DNA from: Paenarthrobacter sp. DKR-5
Lineage (GTDB): Bacteria; Actinomycetota; Actinomycetes; Actinomycetales; Micrococcaceae
NCBI RefSeq assembly: GCF_018531425.1
Contig: NZ_JAHBOI010000001.1
Span: 558,001-622,000 of the forward strand
Reading direction: 5' to 3'
DNA: 64,000 bases
Position numbers and translations under genes: made by a program. Of the stretch, positions 15,816 to 24,823 are shown in pieces. The number at the start of each line of letters is the position of its first letter. Positions within the stretch are counted from its first letter, which is position 1. Below the pieces are notes generated by a model, which was given only the letters and a program-made list of their open reading frames with translations, was not told the origin of the DNA and ran no database searches.

Positions 15816-17090
15816 TCAGGCGGTGCTTCGGCGCGTGAAGCGGCCGACGGAAACCCGGGTCACCGTCCGCACCTGGTCCCGCAGCCCGACGCCATTGCGC
15901 CGATTGACCGCGACCACCGCCGCCAACCCGGCGACCAGGACAATGGCGCCTCCAAGCCCCACAGCCCAGCGGGGGCCCAGGGCGGTGCCGATCCAGCCGA
16001 TCAGCGGCGCCCCGATCGGCGTGCCGCCCTGCATGATCGCCATGTACAACGCCAGGACGCGGCCACGCATCGCCGGCTCCACCGACAGCTGAATGCTGGT
16101 GTTGGCGGCGTTCATGAAGGTCAGCGATGTTAGGCCGACCAGTACCAGCGAGACCGCGTACAGCAGGTAGCTCGGCATCAGGCAGGCCACCAGGGTGAAG
16201 ATTCCGAACCCGATGGCGCCCCCGAGCACATAGCGCAGCCGGGTGCCTTGGCGGCGGGCGGCGAGGAACGCGGCTGCGAGGGTCCCAATCGCCATGATCG
16301 AGCCGAGCAGGCCGTACTCGCCGGGGCCCTTGCCGAAGACGCTGGTCGCCATCAGCGCGTTCGTCACCTGGAAGTTGAGCCCGAAGGTGCCGACGACGCC
16401 GACCAGCACCAGGATCAGCACCAGGTCCGGGCGGCCCTTGACGTAGCGGACGCCCTCCCGGAGCTGGCCCTTGCCGCGCGGCACCCGGGTAGTGGGCCGG
16501 AGCTCGGCCTCGCGCATCCCGAGCAGAGAGAGGATGACGGCGGCGAAGCTGGCGGCGTTGAGCAGGAACACAGGGCCCGTTCCGATCCAGGCGATCAGCA
16601 GGCCCGCCACGCCCGGACCGGCCAGGCGCGCCATGTTGAAGGAAGCGCTGTTGAGCGCCACGGCGTTGGGCACGTCGTCGCGCGGCACCACCTCGGAGAC
16701 GAACGCCTGGCGGGAGGGTGCGTCGATCGCGCTGGCGACGCCGAGCGCGAGGGCGAGCAGGTAGACGTGCCAGAGCTGCACCGCATTGGTCACGACGAGC
16801 AGGCCGAGGACCAGTGCGGTCAGGCCCATCGCGGTCTGGGTCCAGAGCAGCAGGCGGCGCTTGGTGACCCTGTCTCCCAGCAGTCCGGCGTAGGGGCCCA
16901 GGAAGAGAATCGGCAGGAACTGCAGCCCGGTGGCAATGCCGACCGCTGTGCCGGAGTGGTTGGTGAGCACGGTGAGCACGAGCCAGTCCTGCGCGACCCG
17001 CTGCATCCAGGTGCCGATGTTGGAGACGAGCGCTCCGCTGACCCAGAGCCGGTAGTTGTAGATCTGCAGCGCGCGGAAGGTCCGCCTCAT
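15816..17090 (-). CDS. MFS transporter, EntS/DHA3-like exporter
   Basis: A 424-aa, 12-segment major facilitator beginning MRRTFRALQIYNYRLWVSGALVSNIGTWMQRVAQDWLVL, the characteristic start of the EntS / macrolide-efflux-like DHA3 branch. GLLGDRVTKRRLLL is the cytoplasmic motif A loop. Its ATG overlaps the stop of the upstream marR gene by 4 nt (ATGA), so regulator and pump are translationally coupled. A drug, siderophore or lipophile exporter repressed by the MarR protein is the usual arrangement. Confidence 0.87.
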   Translation of the reverse strand: MRRTFRALQIYNYRLWVSGALVSNIGTWMQRVAQDWLVLTVLTNHSGTAVGIATGLQFLPILFLGPYAGLLGDRVTKRRLLLWTQTAMGLTALVLGLLVVTNAVQLWHVYLLALALGVASAIDAPSRQAFVSEVVPRDDVPNAVALNSASFNMARLAGPGVAGLLIAWIGTGPVFLLNAASFAAVILSLLGMREAELRPTTRVPRGKGQLREGVRYVKGRPDLVLILVLVGVVGTFGLNFQVTNALMATSVFGKGPGEYGLLGSIMAIGTLAAAFLAARRQGTRLRYVLGGAIGFGIFTLVACLMPSYLLYAVSLVLVGLTSLTFMNAANTSIQLSVEPAMRGRVLALYMAIMQGGTPIGAPLIGWIGTALGPRWAVGLGGAIVLVAGLAAVVAVNRRNGVGLRDQVRTVTRVSVGRFTRRSTA

Positions 17091-17542
17091 TTGGCGCTCA
17101 TCCGCTGCAGGATGGCCGTGGCCTCGCGCAGGGTGTCCTGCTCGTCCGGCGGCAGGGCCGCGAGGCGCTCGGCGAGCCATTCCGTGCGGCGCGTCCGCGC
17201 GTCGTCGAGCGTCTGCCGGCCGTCCTTGCTCAGATGGACCAGCACCTGGCGGCCGTCGGTCGGGTGTTCGGACCGGGTGACGAAGCCCAGCTCAGCCAGC
17301 GCGTTCACGATCCGGGTCATCGAAGGCGCCTGGACGTGCTCACGGTCCGCCAGCTGCCGGAGCGTCAGCGGCCCCTGCTGGCTCAGACCGGCGAGCACCG
17401 AGTACTGGCCGGGGGTGACGGCGTCACCGCTGGCTTCCACCCGCAGCTTCCGTGACATGCGCATGACGGCGATGCGGAGTTCGACGGCGAGGGCGGGCAC
17501 TCCGCCTTCGGCAGGTATCAGGGTTTCAAGGGCAGCATCCAC
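17087..17542 (-). CDS. MarR family transcriptional regulator
   Basis: A 151-aa winged-helix repressor with LRQLADREHVQAPSMTRIVNALAELGFVTRSEHPTDGRQVLVHLS, the MarR DNA-binding helix and wing. The GTG at 17542 has no clear ribosome site and lies 5 nt from an operator-like palindrome, so the mRNA may be leaderless or the start may lie further in. It is first in an operon with the MFS exporter and divergent from a membrane-protein gene; palindromes in the shared spacer suggest it represses itself and perhaps the neighbour. Confidence 0.87.
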   Translation of the reverse strand: MDAALETLIPAEGGVPALAVELRIAVMRMSRKLRVEASGDAVTPGQYSVLAGLSQQGPLTLRQLADREHVQAPSMTRIVNALAELGFVTRSEHPTDGRQVLVHLSKDGRQTLDDARTRRTEWLAERLAALPPDEQDTLREATAILQRMSAK

Positions 17543-17546
17543 AAGT

Positions 17547-17598
17547 ACTTAGCATAAGTCATTAACTTTGCTAAGTAAACTTTGAAGTAAGCTTACTT
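17547..17598. promoter_or_regulatory. MarR operator candidates in the divergent marR spacer
   Basis: An AT-rich island holds ACTTA-GCA-TAAGT (17547-17559), a related ACTTTGCTAAGT (17565-17576) and a perfect 14-bp palindrome AAGTAAGCTTACTT (17585-17598). All share the half-site ACTTA/TAAGT, and successive sites sit about two helical turns apart. The position between the divergent genes is what autoregulating MarR proteins use. Confidence 0.7.
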
Positions 17599-17637
17599 AC
17601 GAACAATCAATGATTGCGACAATGAGGGAGACCCCCG

Positions 17638-18561
17638 ATGAGCGAGAACCAGCACTCACCTCTTCACCGCGGCGAGGGGCCGGCGGACGGCGCCTCCCCC
17701 GCAGAGCCGGCGCCGACCGAAGCGATCCGCTCCGAGAACGTGCGCGAGGACGCGGCCCGCAGCGAGTCGCCGCGCACCGAGGCGCTGCGGCGCGACACCG
17801 CCGCCGAGCCGGGCAACGAAACCCGCGTGATCCGGCGCCAGGTACCCGCCGAGGGCGTCGGCGCGGAAAACGCCGCTGGCGGCGGCAGCACCATCCGCGG
17901 GGAACGGTCCGGGCGCGCCGCCGGAGCGCACAGCCCCGCCCCGTACGCCGGCGATGCGGCCCCGGTGCTCGACCGGGAGACCTTCAACGCCCGCGCGAAG
18001 GAGCGCTTCGGGGGCGTGAAGGCGGGGTCGGCGTTCTTTGGCTGGGTCACTGCCATGGGCATGGCTGTGCTTCTCACCGCCCTTGCGGCGGCGGCAGGGA
18101 TGGCGGTCAGCCTTTCCACGAACACCTCGATCAACCAGGCTGCCACCGGGAGCAACGCCGGTTCGGTCGGCATCACGGGAGCGATCGTGCTCGCGGTCAT
18201 TCTCTTTGTGGCCTACTACTGCGGCGGCTACGTCGCTGGCCGGATGGCCCGGTTCAACGGCCTCCGCCAGGGCCTCGCAGTCTGGCTGTGGGCCTTGGTG
18301 GTAGCCGTGCTGGTCGCCATTCTTGGGGCCTCGCTCGGCAGCCGGTTCAACGTACTCGCCAACCTGAATTCCTTCCCGCGCATCCCGGTGAACGAAGGTG
18401 ATGTCACCACCGTCGGCATCGTCGCCATCGTCATTGCCGCCGTCGTCGCGCTTGTCGGCGCCATTCTTGGCGGCCTGGCCGGGATGCGCTTCCACCGCCG
18501 GGCGGACCGCGCCGGCTTCGAAGACCGCTACGACGAGGACGGATACGAGGAACGGGCCTAA
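17638..18561 (+). CDS. Hypothetical membrane protein with long disordered N-terminus
   Basis: A 307-aa protein. Residues 1-115 are polar, Ala/Glu/Arg-rich and probably disordered. Residues 128-285 contain four hydrophobic segments separated by a GGYVAGRMARFNGLRQGLAVWLW loop, like small four-helix membrane proteins of the YrzE/DUF3792 type. The C-terminus is acidic (DRYDEDGYEERA). It is divergent from the marR operon and may share its operators. A strong terminator hairpin follows. Function unknown. Confidence 0.7.
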   Translation: MSENQHSPLHRGEGPADGASPAEPAPTEAIRSENVREDAARSESPRTEALRRDTAAEPGNETRVIRRQVPAEGVGAENAAGGGSTIRGERSGRAAGAHSPAPYAGDAAPVLDRETFNARAKERFGGVKAGSAFFGWVTAMGMAVLLTALAAAAGMAVSLSTNTSINQAATGSNAGSVGITGAIVLAVILFVAYYCGGYVAGRMARFNGLRQGLAVWLWALVVAVLVAILGASLGSRFNVLANLNSFPRIPVNEGDVTTVGIVAIVIAAVVALVGAILGGLAGMRFHRRADRAGFEDRYDEDGYEERA

Positions 18562-18895
18562 CCCCTCCCGACGTCCTCAGCGTCATTCCAGCCGAAGAGG
18601 GCTGCCGTTCCCGCCGGAACGGCAGCCCTCTCTTCGCATGCAGCCCTGGTGCCGCCGGCGTGACGGTTCCGAGACCACGGTCACGGAATCATTCCAATGA
18701 CGTGGCTCGCCGCGTCACATGACCCTGCCGGCGCCGGACACCCGTAATCTGCTGGAACAACTGGTAGTCGATCAACGGCGATTCCGCCGCGGAAGGACAG
18801 ACCTATGGCGACGGCGTTCTAATCCCACCGACCCGGGCGGGTTGCGGCAGGACGCTGCGGACCGCCAAGCTTCCCTGAGTCCCTGAGGGAGATCC
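18562..18895. other. 334-nt spacer without a recognised gene
   Basis: It contains the terminator at 18596-18631 and a probable promoter/leader for the small gene at 18896, including TCCCTGAGTCCCTGAGGGA just before its ribosome site. A five-codon ATG frame (18805-18822) behind GAAGGA is present but too short to support as a gene. Nothing else is seen. Confidence 0.5.
18596..18631 (+). terminator. Rho-independent-type terminator hairpin
   Basis: A 16-bp perfect stem (18596-18611 paired with 18616-18631) around the loop CGCC, followed by the short pyrimidine run CTTC, 34 nt after the stop of the four-helix membrane protein gene. Confidence 0.8.
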
Positions 18896-19189
18896 ATGTT
18901 GTCATCATTCAATCCCGCCAACGAGACGCTCGTGTTCCTGGGAACCCTTGCCATCGCTGCGGTCCTGTTCGCATTCATTGCCACCGCCTTCCTCGGCGCC
19001 CTCGGCATCCTGGGCATCGCGAGGCTGCTGGTCTTCGGGGTGGGTTCGTTGCTGCGCAGTGCGCCGCGCGCGGCCCGGAAGGTTCCCGGCGTGCTTCACC
19101 TGAACCGCCGCCGGGGCGGCACCACGGCCGACGTCCTGCCTGAGTTTGATGCCCTCCCGGATCCCGGAGCGGTCCGCAGGACCGCCTAG
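18896..19189 (+). CDS. Hypothetical small membrane protein
   Basis: A 97-aa protein with one long or two short N-terminal hydrophobic segments (residues 11-50, ETLVFLGTLAIAAVLFAF onward) and a basic, Arg-rich C-terminal half. The ATG at 18896 follows GAGGGAG. No family recognised. Confidence 0.55.
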   Translation: MLSSFNPANETLVFLGTLAIAAVLFAFIATAFLGALGILGIARLLVFGVGSLLRSAPRAARKVPGVLHLNRRRGGTTADVLPEFDALPDPGAVRRTA

Positions 19190-19214
19190 CCGCGGCGGCT
19201 GATCGGGCGCAGGG

Positions 19215-19436
19215 TCAGCGCCGCCGCCGCAGCAGCCCCGCAATCAGGAGGCCCAGGCCCGCCAACAAGGCCAGGAGGGTGTACAGCGTGTGCGTACCGC
19301 CGATCAGGCCCATCACGATGATGAACACGAAGACGACAGCCAGGATGACAAGGCCCGCGAGCATCAGGCCCTTACCCCGCCGCGGCGGCGGGGGCAGGGG
19401 CGGAAGCCACGGGGGTACCTTGTCGGTCCAACTCAC
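19215..19436 (-). CDS. Hypothetical two-helix membrane protein
   Basis: A 73-aa protein with a Pro-rich N-terminus (WLPPLPPPPRRGKG), two hydrophobic segments (LMLAGLVILAVVFVFIIVMGLI and TLLALLAGLGLLIAGLL) and an Arg-rich end. Convergent with the gene at 18896. No recognised family or function. Confidence 0.55.
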   Translation of the reverse strand: MSWTDKVPPWLPPLPPPPRRGKGLMLAGLVILAVVFVFIIVMGLIGGTHTLYTLLALLAGLGLLIAGLLRRRR

Positions 19437-19542
19437 CGGGTTATTCTAAGCCTGGCCGCCGGGGCTGGCCCGTGGGCATGCCGGCTGACGGCCGTCTCCC
19501 CCAGGGGCAAGCGTAGGATTCCGCACGATATGAGGAGCGTCC

Positions 19543-20349
19543 ATGAGTGTGCAAACCGAGCGCCAAAAGGTGAAATCCGCCGATCGCGCCCTTGCGGTAG
19601 TTGAGTTCGTTGCCGCAAAGGGATCAGTCAGCTTCACCGAAATTCTGGACGGTCTCGCGCTGCCCCGCTCCAGTGCCCACGGCCTGCTCAGTACGCTGTG
19701 CACGGCCGGCTGGCTCGATCACAATGCCGCCAGCAAACAGTATTCCCTGGGCCTGCGCGCCTGGCAGGTGGGGCAAATGTATACCGGCCATGAGGATCTG
19801 GCGAACGTCGCCAAGCCGGTAATGGATCGGCTGTCCCGGTCACTGGGCGAAACGGTGCAGCTGGCCCGTCTGGACGGAGTGGAGAACGTCTACATCGCCA
19901 TCAGCCACTCCGGCGGCATGCGCCTGGGCTCCTCCGTGGGGATGCGCCTGCTCGCCCATGCGACCGGGATCGGAAAAGCACTGCTCAGCACCCTCGAGCC
20001 AGGGGAAGCTGCCCGGCGACTCAACTCCGTCGCCTTGCCCCGGTTGACGGACAAGACGGTCACGGACGTTGCGAAGCTGTCCGAGCTCGTGGCCGCGGCC
20101 AAGACCCGCGGGTACGCCCTCGACGACGAGGAATACCTCGACGGCTGCCGCTGCGTCGCCGTGCCTCTGACCACCGAGGCCGGCGGCGGTATGGCGACTG
20201 CACTGTCGGTGACAATGCCCAGCGCCCGCACGGGGGCCGGATGGCCGGGAAATATCGTCCGGCCGCTCGCCGCTGCCGCCCAGGAGATCAGGGCGGTCCT
20301 CGGGGTGCGAGAACCGGGAATTGTCCTCCCGTCCGAGGTCCGCAGCTAG
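19543..20349 (+). CDS. IclR family transcriptional regulator
   Basis: A 268-aa regulator. Residues 10-70 form the winged helix (SADRALAVVEFVAAKGSVSFTEILDGLALPRSSAHGLLSTL) and residues 85-255 the IclR effector domain, with GKALLSTLEPGEA and the DDEEYLDGCRCVAVPL motif. The gene is immediately upstream of, and co-oriented with, the rhamnonate pathway genes, which have their own promoter-like region. It most likely senses L-rhamnonate or a later intermediate; the ligand is inferred from context only. Confidence 0.87.
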   Translation: MSVQTERQKVKSADRALAVVEFVAAKGSVSFTEILDGLALPRSSAHGLLSTLCTAGWLDHNAASKQYSLGLRAWQVGQMYTGHEDLANVAKPVMDRLSRSLGETVQLARLDGVENVYIAISHSGGMRLGSSVGMRLLAHATGIGKALLSTLEPGEAARRLNSVALPRLTDKTVTDVAKLSELVAAAKTRGYALDDEEYLDGCRCVAVPLTTEAGGGMATALSVTMPSARTGAGWPGNIVRPLAAAAQEIRAVLGVREPGIVLPSEVRS

Positions 20350-20372
20350 AAGCGGGCCAGCCTTTGCGCGCC

Positions 20373-20435
20373 TTGCCACGCGCGCGGGACAGATGCCATA
20401 CTCCTCTTGTTCGCGTGCGTGAACTCCGAATTCAC
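20373..20435 (+). promoter_or_regulatory. Candidate promoter and operator of the rhamnonate operon
   Basis: A -35-like TTGCCA (20373-20378) and -10-like CATACT (20397-20402) are 18 nt apart. An inverted repeat GTGAA-N7-TTCAC (20419-20435) lies just downstream of the expected start site, where a bound IclR protein could block transcription. Assignment is by pattern only. Confidence 0.45.
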
Positions 20436-20544
20436 ACTTATGAACTCGATGGGGAGTTATTGTGTTCCATTCAGCGCCAACGGCCTCCAGCGAAGGGCTT
20501 CTACCCGCCACCGCAGAAGAGGCAGAAGAGAAGGTACATCCGTG

Positions 20545-21591
20545 ATGCAGGCCCTAGAACTGAAGGATTTCGGCCAGTTGGCGGTCGTGGACCGGAAGAA
20601 CCCGACCGCCGGGCCGGGCCAAGTGCTCATCGATGTGGTGGCGACCGGCATCTGCGGCTCCGATATCCACGGTTACACCGGTGAAAACGGCCGACGGCAC
20701 CCCGGGCAGGTGATGGGCCACGAATCGGTCGGGCGCATCGCGGCCCTCGGCCCCGGAACGGAAAACGGCGGCCTGGTGCTGGGCCAGCCGGTCACTTTCA
20801 ACCCGCTGATCAGCTGCACCAAGTGCGAAGCGTGCCGCGCCGGACAGCAGCAGCACTGCCCGGAAAGAACCGTCATCGGAGTGGACCCGTCCATCGTGTC
20901 GGCCTTCGCTCAACAGCTGGCCGTCCCCGCAGCCAACGTGGTCCCGCTCTCACCCGGGACCCCGATCGTCTACGGCGCGCTGATTGAGCCCCTCGCCGTC
21001 GCGTTCCACGCCGTGCGCAGGGCAAGAGTACACACCGGACAAAAAGTCCTTGTCATCGGCGGCGGCCCCATTGGCCAGTCGGTTATCCTCGCTGCCCTCC
21101 AGGAAGGGGCTGCACAGGTCCTCGTCTCGGAAATGGACCCCGAACGCCGCGCTCTTTGCGCACTGCTGGGAGCCACTCCCCTTGACCCGTCCACAGCTCC
21201 GTTGGAGGAGCAGGTCAGAGCGGCCTTCGGGTCCCTGGCCGACACCACCGTGGACGCCGTCGGAATCAAGCCCACGATTGCCTGCGCATTGGCTGCCACG
21301 AGATTCGGCGGCGTCGTGTCCCTTGTCGGGATGGGGTCACCGGAACTGGTGATCAACGCGTACCGTGTCTCAACCGAGGAACGCGAGATCGTGGGCAGCT
21401 TCTGCTACACCAACCAGGACTTCCGGGATGCTGCCGCGTGGGTCGATCAGGGTTCCCCGGTGCTTGCCGAACTCATCACCCGCGAGGTCTCGATGGAGGA
21501 CGCCAACGCTGCGTTCGCCGGGCTTGCGGCGGCTGACGGTACGCCCGGAAAAGTACTTGTCCGACTCGACTCCTCAAGGAACAGCCAGTGA
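20545..21591 (+). CDS. Zinc-dependent alcohol dehydrogenase, probable sugar-acid dehydrogenase
   Basis: A 348-aa medium-chain dehydrogenase. Catalytic-zinc residues are visible in [10 protein letters not shown] (C37) and GHES (H59/E60); structural-zinc cysteines in [15 protein letters not shown] (C91, C94, C97, C105); and the NAD(P) fold in [12 protein letters not shown]. It is closest to the threonine/sorbitol/galactitol-phosphate dehydrogenase branch. Its stop overlaps the rhamnonate dehydratase GTG by 4 nt. In the diketo-hydrolase pathway the step after dehydration is oxidation of 2-keto-3-deoxy-L-rhamnonate at C4, which this enzyme could do; L-rhamnose oxidation is the alternative. A GTG at 20542 is another possible start. 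Confidence 0.85.
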   Translation: MQALELKDFGQLAVVDRKNPTAGPGQVLIDVVATGICGSDIHGYTGENGRRHPGQVMGHESVGRIAALGPGTENGGLVLGQPVTFNPLISCTKCEACRAGQQQHCPERTVIGVDPSIVSAFAQQLAVPAANVVPLSPGTPIVYGALIEPLAVAFHAVRRARVHTGQKVLVIGGGPIGQSVILAALQEGAAQVLVSEMDPERRALCALLGATPLDPSTAPLEEQVRAAFGSLADTTVDAVGIKPTIACALAATRFGGVVSLVGMGSPELVINAYRVSTEEREIVGSFCYTNQDFRDAAAWVDQGSPVLAELITREVSMEDANAAFAGLAAADGTPGKVLVRLDSSRNSQ

Positions 21592-22769
21592 GCATCGAAA
21601 ACCGCATCAGCCAGGTCCGTGCCTACACACTTCGCGGCGGGGGCGCCGACTACCACGACCAAGACGCCGGTCACTGGATCGATGACCACATCGCCACTCC
21701 CATGTCTGTCTACCCGGATTTTCGGCAGTCGCGCCAAAGTTTCGGCCTGAACGTCCTCGGCACGCTGGTGGTCGAGATCGAGGCCGACGACGGCACAGTG
21801 GGCTTCGCCGTCACCACCGCCGGCGAGCTGGGCGCGTTCATTGTCGAAAAACACCTCGCCCGGTTCATCGAAGGCGCTCGGGTCACGGACATCGAAAAGA
21901 TCTGGGACCAGATGTACAAGTCCACCCTCTTCTACGGCCGTAAAGGCGTAGTGCTCAATGCCATCAGCGCTGTGGACCTGGCTCTCTACGACCTGCTCGG
22001 CAAAATCCGGCAGGAACCCGTCTATGCCCTCTTGGGGGGTCCGGTGCGGGACGAACTGACCATGTACGCCACGGGTGCCCGGCCCGACATCGCGAAGGAC
22101 CTCGGGTTCATCGGCGGAAAAATGCCCCTGCACCACGGACCCGCCGAAGGCGAAGAAGGCCTCCGCAAGAACCTGGACATGATCCGGGACATGCGGGAGA
22201 AAGTCGGCGATGATTTCTGGCTCATGCTCGACTGCTGGATGTCCCTGGACCTCGAGTACGCCACCCGGCTGGCCCACGGCGCCGCGGACTACAACCTCAA
22301 ATGGATCGAGGAAGCGCTTCCCCCGGACGACTACTGGGGGTACGCCAAGCTCAAGAAGCAGGTCCCGCCCAAGATGCTGGTGAGCACCGGCGAACACGAA
22401 GCAACCCGGTGGGGTTTCAAGCTGTTGCTCGACATGGACTGCGCAGACATCCTCCAGCCCGACGTCGGATGGTGCGGAGGGATCACCGAACTCACCAAGA
22501 TCTCCGCCATGGCAGACGCCAACGGAGCGCTCGTCGTTCCCCACGGATCCTCGGTGTACTCCTACCACTTCGTCATCACCCGGACGAACAGCCCCTTCGC
22601 CGAGTTCCTCATGATGCACCCCGCTGCTGAGGAGGTTGTGCCCATGTTCTCGCCCATGCTGCTGGGCGAACCGGTCCCCGTGAACGGCAAACTCAAGCTT
22701 CCCGATACGCCCGGCTTCGGCGTCGAGCTTAACCCGGAGCTGCCCAAGCACCGTCCCTACTCACACTGA
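21588..22769 (+). CDS. rhmD: L-rhamnonate dehydratase
   Basis: A 393-aa enolase-superfamily enzyme that dehydrates L-rhamnonate to 2-keto-3-deoxy-L-rhamnonate. It closely resembles remembered E. coli RhmD through most of its length: [19 protein letters not shown] near the N-terminus, [35 protein letters not shown] (Mg ligand D215), [10 protein letters not shown] (E241), STGEHEA (E269), [20 protein letters not shown] (catalytic H319), and the end GFGVELNPE...RPYSH. Length matches the family. The GTG start overlaps the dehydrogenase stop by 4 nt. One of the firmest calls in the window. Confidence 0.95.
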   Translation: MSIENRISQVRAYTLRGGGADYHDQDAGHWIDDHIATPMSVYPDFRQSRQSFGLNVLGTLVVEIEADDGTVGFAVTTAGELGAFIVEKHLARFIEGARVTDIEKIWDQMYKSTLFYGRKGVVLNAISAVDLALYDLLGKIRQEPVYALLGGPVRDELTMYATGARPDIAKDLGFIGGKMPLHHGPAEGEEGLRKNLDMIRDMREKVGDDFWLMLDCWMSLDLEYATRLAHGAADYNLKWIEEALPPDDYWGYAKLKKQVPPKMLVSTGEHEATRWGFKLLLDMDCADILQPDVGWCGGITELTKISAMADANGALVVPHGSSVYSYHFVITRTNSPFAEFLMMHPAAEEVVPMFSPMLLGEPVPVNGKLKLPDTPGFGVELNPELPKHRPYSH

Positions 22770-22815
22770 CGATTCGCCACCGCGCACAGATCAAATCCAG
22801 AAGGAACCCTCACAC

Positions 22816-23670
22816 ATGGAACTCATGCGTCTCGGCGAGGCCGGCAAGGAAATTCCGGTCGCCACAGCAGACGGCAAATTCTTCGACCTCCGGCCCGTCA
22901 CGGCCGACATCGATGGCGGTTTCCTCGCCCGCGGAGGCATCGCCCAGGCCCGTGCCGCGCTCGCCGCGGGGCTGCCCGAGCTCCACGGCGCAGAACAGCT
23001 GCGCGTCGGAGCGCCGGTCGCCAAGCCCGGAGCCGTGCTCTGCATCGGACAAAACTACGCTGCACATGCAGCGGAATCAGGTGACGTTCCCCCGTCGACG
23101 CCAATTCTCTTCTTCAAACACCCGAACACCGTCGTCGGACCATATGACAAGGTGGTCATCCCGCCGAATGCGGACAAGGTCGACTGGGAAGTCGAGCTGG
23201 CTGTGGTCATCGGGAAGCGGGCCTCCTACCTTTCGTCGCCGGAAGAGGCCCTGGACTACGTGGCCGGCTACGCCGCAAGCAACGATGTGTCCGAGCGCGC
23301 CTTCCAAGTGGAGCACTCGGGTGGCCAGTGGTCCAAAGGGAAATCCTGCGAGACCTTCAACCCCCTAGGTCCCGCGCTGGTGCCCGCCGAGGAAGTCGGC
23401 GACCCCCAACAGTTGCGCCTGCGGTCAGCCGTCAACGGCGAAGTCCGGCAGGACTCCAGCACGTCGGACATGATCTTCAGCGTCGCCCACATCGTCTGGC
23501 ACCTCTCCCAGTACCTGGTGCTCGACCCGGGCGACATCATCAACACGGGCACACCTCAGGGTGTGGCGCTTTCCGGAAGGTTCCCCTACCTGAAACACGG
23601 AGACCGAATGGAGATCTCGATAGAGAAGCTTGGCCACCAGGAACAGGAACTGGTGGGGGCCGGTCAGTAG
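22816..23670 (+). CDS. Fumarylacetoacetate hydrolase family protein, probable 2,4-diketo-3-deoxy-L-rhamnonate hydrolase
   Basis: A 284-aa FAH-fold hydrolase with the core CIGQNYAAHAAESG, a metal-binding acidic segment DWEVELAVVIGKRA and the C-terminal DPGDIINTGTPQGVAL. It is the third gene of the rhamnonate cluster, 46 nt after rhmD. In the known non-phosphorylative pathway (LRA6-type enzymes) such a protein cleaves 2,4-diketo-3-deoxy-L-rhamnonate to pyruvate and L-lactate. Fold and context agree; the substrate is inferred. Its last 7 nt overlap the convergent serine-hydrolase gene. Confidence 0.87.
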   Translation: MELMRLGEAGKEIPVATADGKFFDLRPVTADIDGGFLARGGIAQARAALAAGLPELHGAEQLRVGAPVAKPGAVLCIGQNYAAHAAESGDVPPSTPILFFKHPNTVVGPYDKVVIPPNADKVDWEVELAVVIGKRASYLSSPEEALDYVAGYAASNDVSERAFQVEHSGGQWSKGKSCETFNPLGPALVPAEEVGDPQQLRLRSAVNGEVRQDSSTSDMIFSVAHIVWHLSQYLVLDPGDIINTGTPQGVALSGRFPYLKHGDRMEISIEKLGHQEQELVGAGQ

Positions 23671-24773
23671 TTGGCCAGCACGGCACGGCGGACCGCGGCG
23701 GTCAGCGCATGGCTGCGGGCTGCCCCGTCCTCGACCCGCTGCGGGACATAGCCGAATCCGATCCCGTACACCGGGTCCGCCAGCCCGAGCGAGCCGTTGG
23801 CGCCGTCGTGCCCGAAGGCGCGGTAGCTGCCAAACGGTTTGCGCTCGATCGGCCGCATGAAGACGACCCCGAAGGCGCCGGTCAGGCCGGAGGCGCGGTC
23901 CAGGCCGTAGACCTGTTCCTCGGACATCCGGGCTACCGTGTCCTCGGTGAGCAGCGGGGACGAGCCTTCCACTCCGGTGACCGCCGCGGCGTACAGCCGG
24001 GCCAGTCCCCCGGCGTTGCCCACTCCCCCGGCGGCCGCCATGCCCGCGGCGCGCACCTCGCGGATGTTGGGCAGGTCAAGGATGGACCCGTGGCCGGCGT
24101 TGACGGCCAGGCCTGCCAGGCTCGAAGGGTCCAGCCATGGCTCGGCCGGATCCGCGGACCAGAGGACGTCCCGGTAGCGCGGCTCCAGCGCCTCGGGCAG
24201 CCCCAGATAGAAGTCCGCCCCGAGCGGTGCGCGCAGCCGCTCTTCGTAGACCTGCTGCAGTGTGCAGCCGGTGATCCGGCGGCACAGTTCCTCCATGAAC
24301 ACGCCGATGGTCAGCGCGTGGTAGCTGAAGGCGCGCCCCGGCTGCCAGCTCGGGCGCGCCAGGGCCAGGCGTGCGGCGGCCAGCTCGGAACGGTGGTACT
24401 CCTCCGTGCTGAACCCGCCCTCGACGCCCAGCAGGCCGGCCTGGTGCGAGAGCAGCTGGCGGACGGTGACGGCTTCCTTGCCGGCCGCTCCGAACTCGGG
24501 CCAGTACCGGATGACCGGCGCGTCGAGGTCGAGGAGCCCGTCCTGCACCAGCAGGGCCAGGACGAGGGCGCTGACCCCCTTGGAACAGGAATAGAGGCCG
24601 GTGAGCGAGTCCGCGGCCATGTCGGGACCCCCGACGACGTCGACCACCTTGGTGCCGCGGTGGTAGACCGCCAGCTGGGCGGAGTAGTCGGGGTCCTCCG
24701 CCAGGAACCTGTCGAACAGCTCGACGACGGACTCGAAGCCGGGCGCCACGGCACCGCTGGAAAGTGAGGTCAT
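23664..24773 (-). CDS. Serine hydrolase, class C beta-lactamase / family VIII esterase-like
   Basis: A 369-aa protein with the SxxK catalytic motif in YSCSKG and a second motif, FSYHALTIG, in which the usual YxN is YHA, as seen in family VIII esterases rather than true beta-lactamases. A C-terminal FGHDGANGS replaces the KTG motif with HDG. No signal peptide is visible, so it is probably a cytoplasmic esterase or amidase. The ATG at 24773 is preferred over a codon 18 nt upstream. Convergent with the rhamnonate operon; there is no functional link. Confidence 0.85.
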   Translation of the reverse strand: MTSLSSGAVAPGFESVVELFDRFLAEDPDYSAQLAVYHRGTKVVDVVGGPDMAADSLTGLYSCSKGVSALVLALLVQDGLLDLDAPVIRYWPEFGAAGKEAVTVRQLLSHQAGLLGVEGGFSTEEYHRSELAAARLALARPSWQPGRAFSYHALTIGVFMEELCRRITGCTLQQVYEERLRAPLGADFYLGLPEALEPRYRDVLWSADPAEPWLDPSSLAGLAVNAGHGSILDLPNIREVRAAGMAAAGGVGNAGGLARLYAAAVTGVEGSSPLLTEDTVARMSEEQVYGLDRASGLTGAFGVVFMRPIERKPFGSYRAFGHDGANGSLGLADPVYGIGFGYVPQRVEDGAARSHALTAAVRRAVLANY

Positions 24774-24823
24774 GCCTGGCACTCTACCCAATCCCCCTTA
24801 ACCCGCATCCGGCCCCGGCCTGG

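Noticed and set aside
18805-18822. Five-codon leader peptide (MATAF) behind GAAGGA
   Set aside because: Too short to support, no attenuator-like hairpins or regulatory codons next to it.
23664-24773. True class C beta-lactamase conferring drug resistance
   Set aside because: No signal peptide, and YxN and KTG motifs are altered to YHA and HDG, as in esterases.
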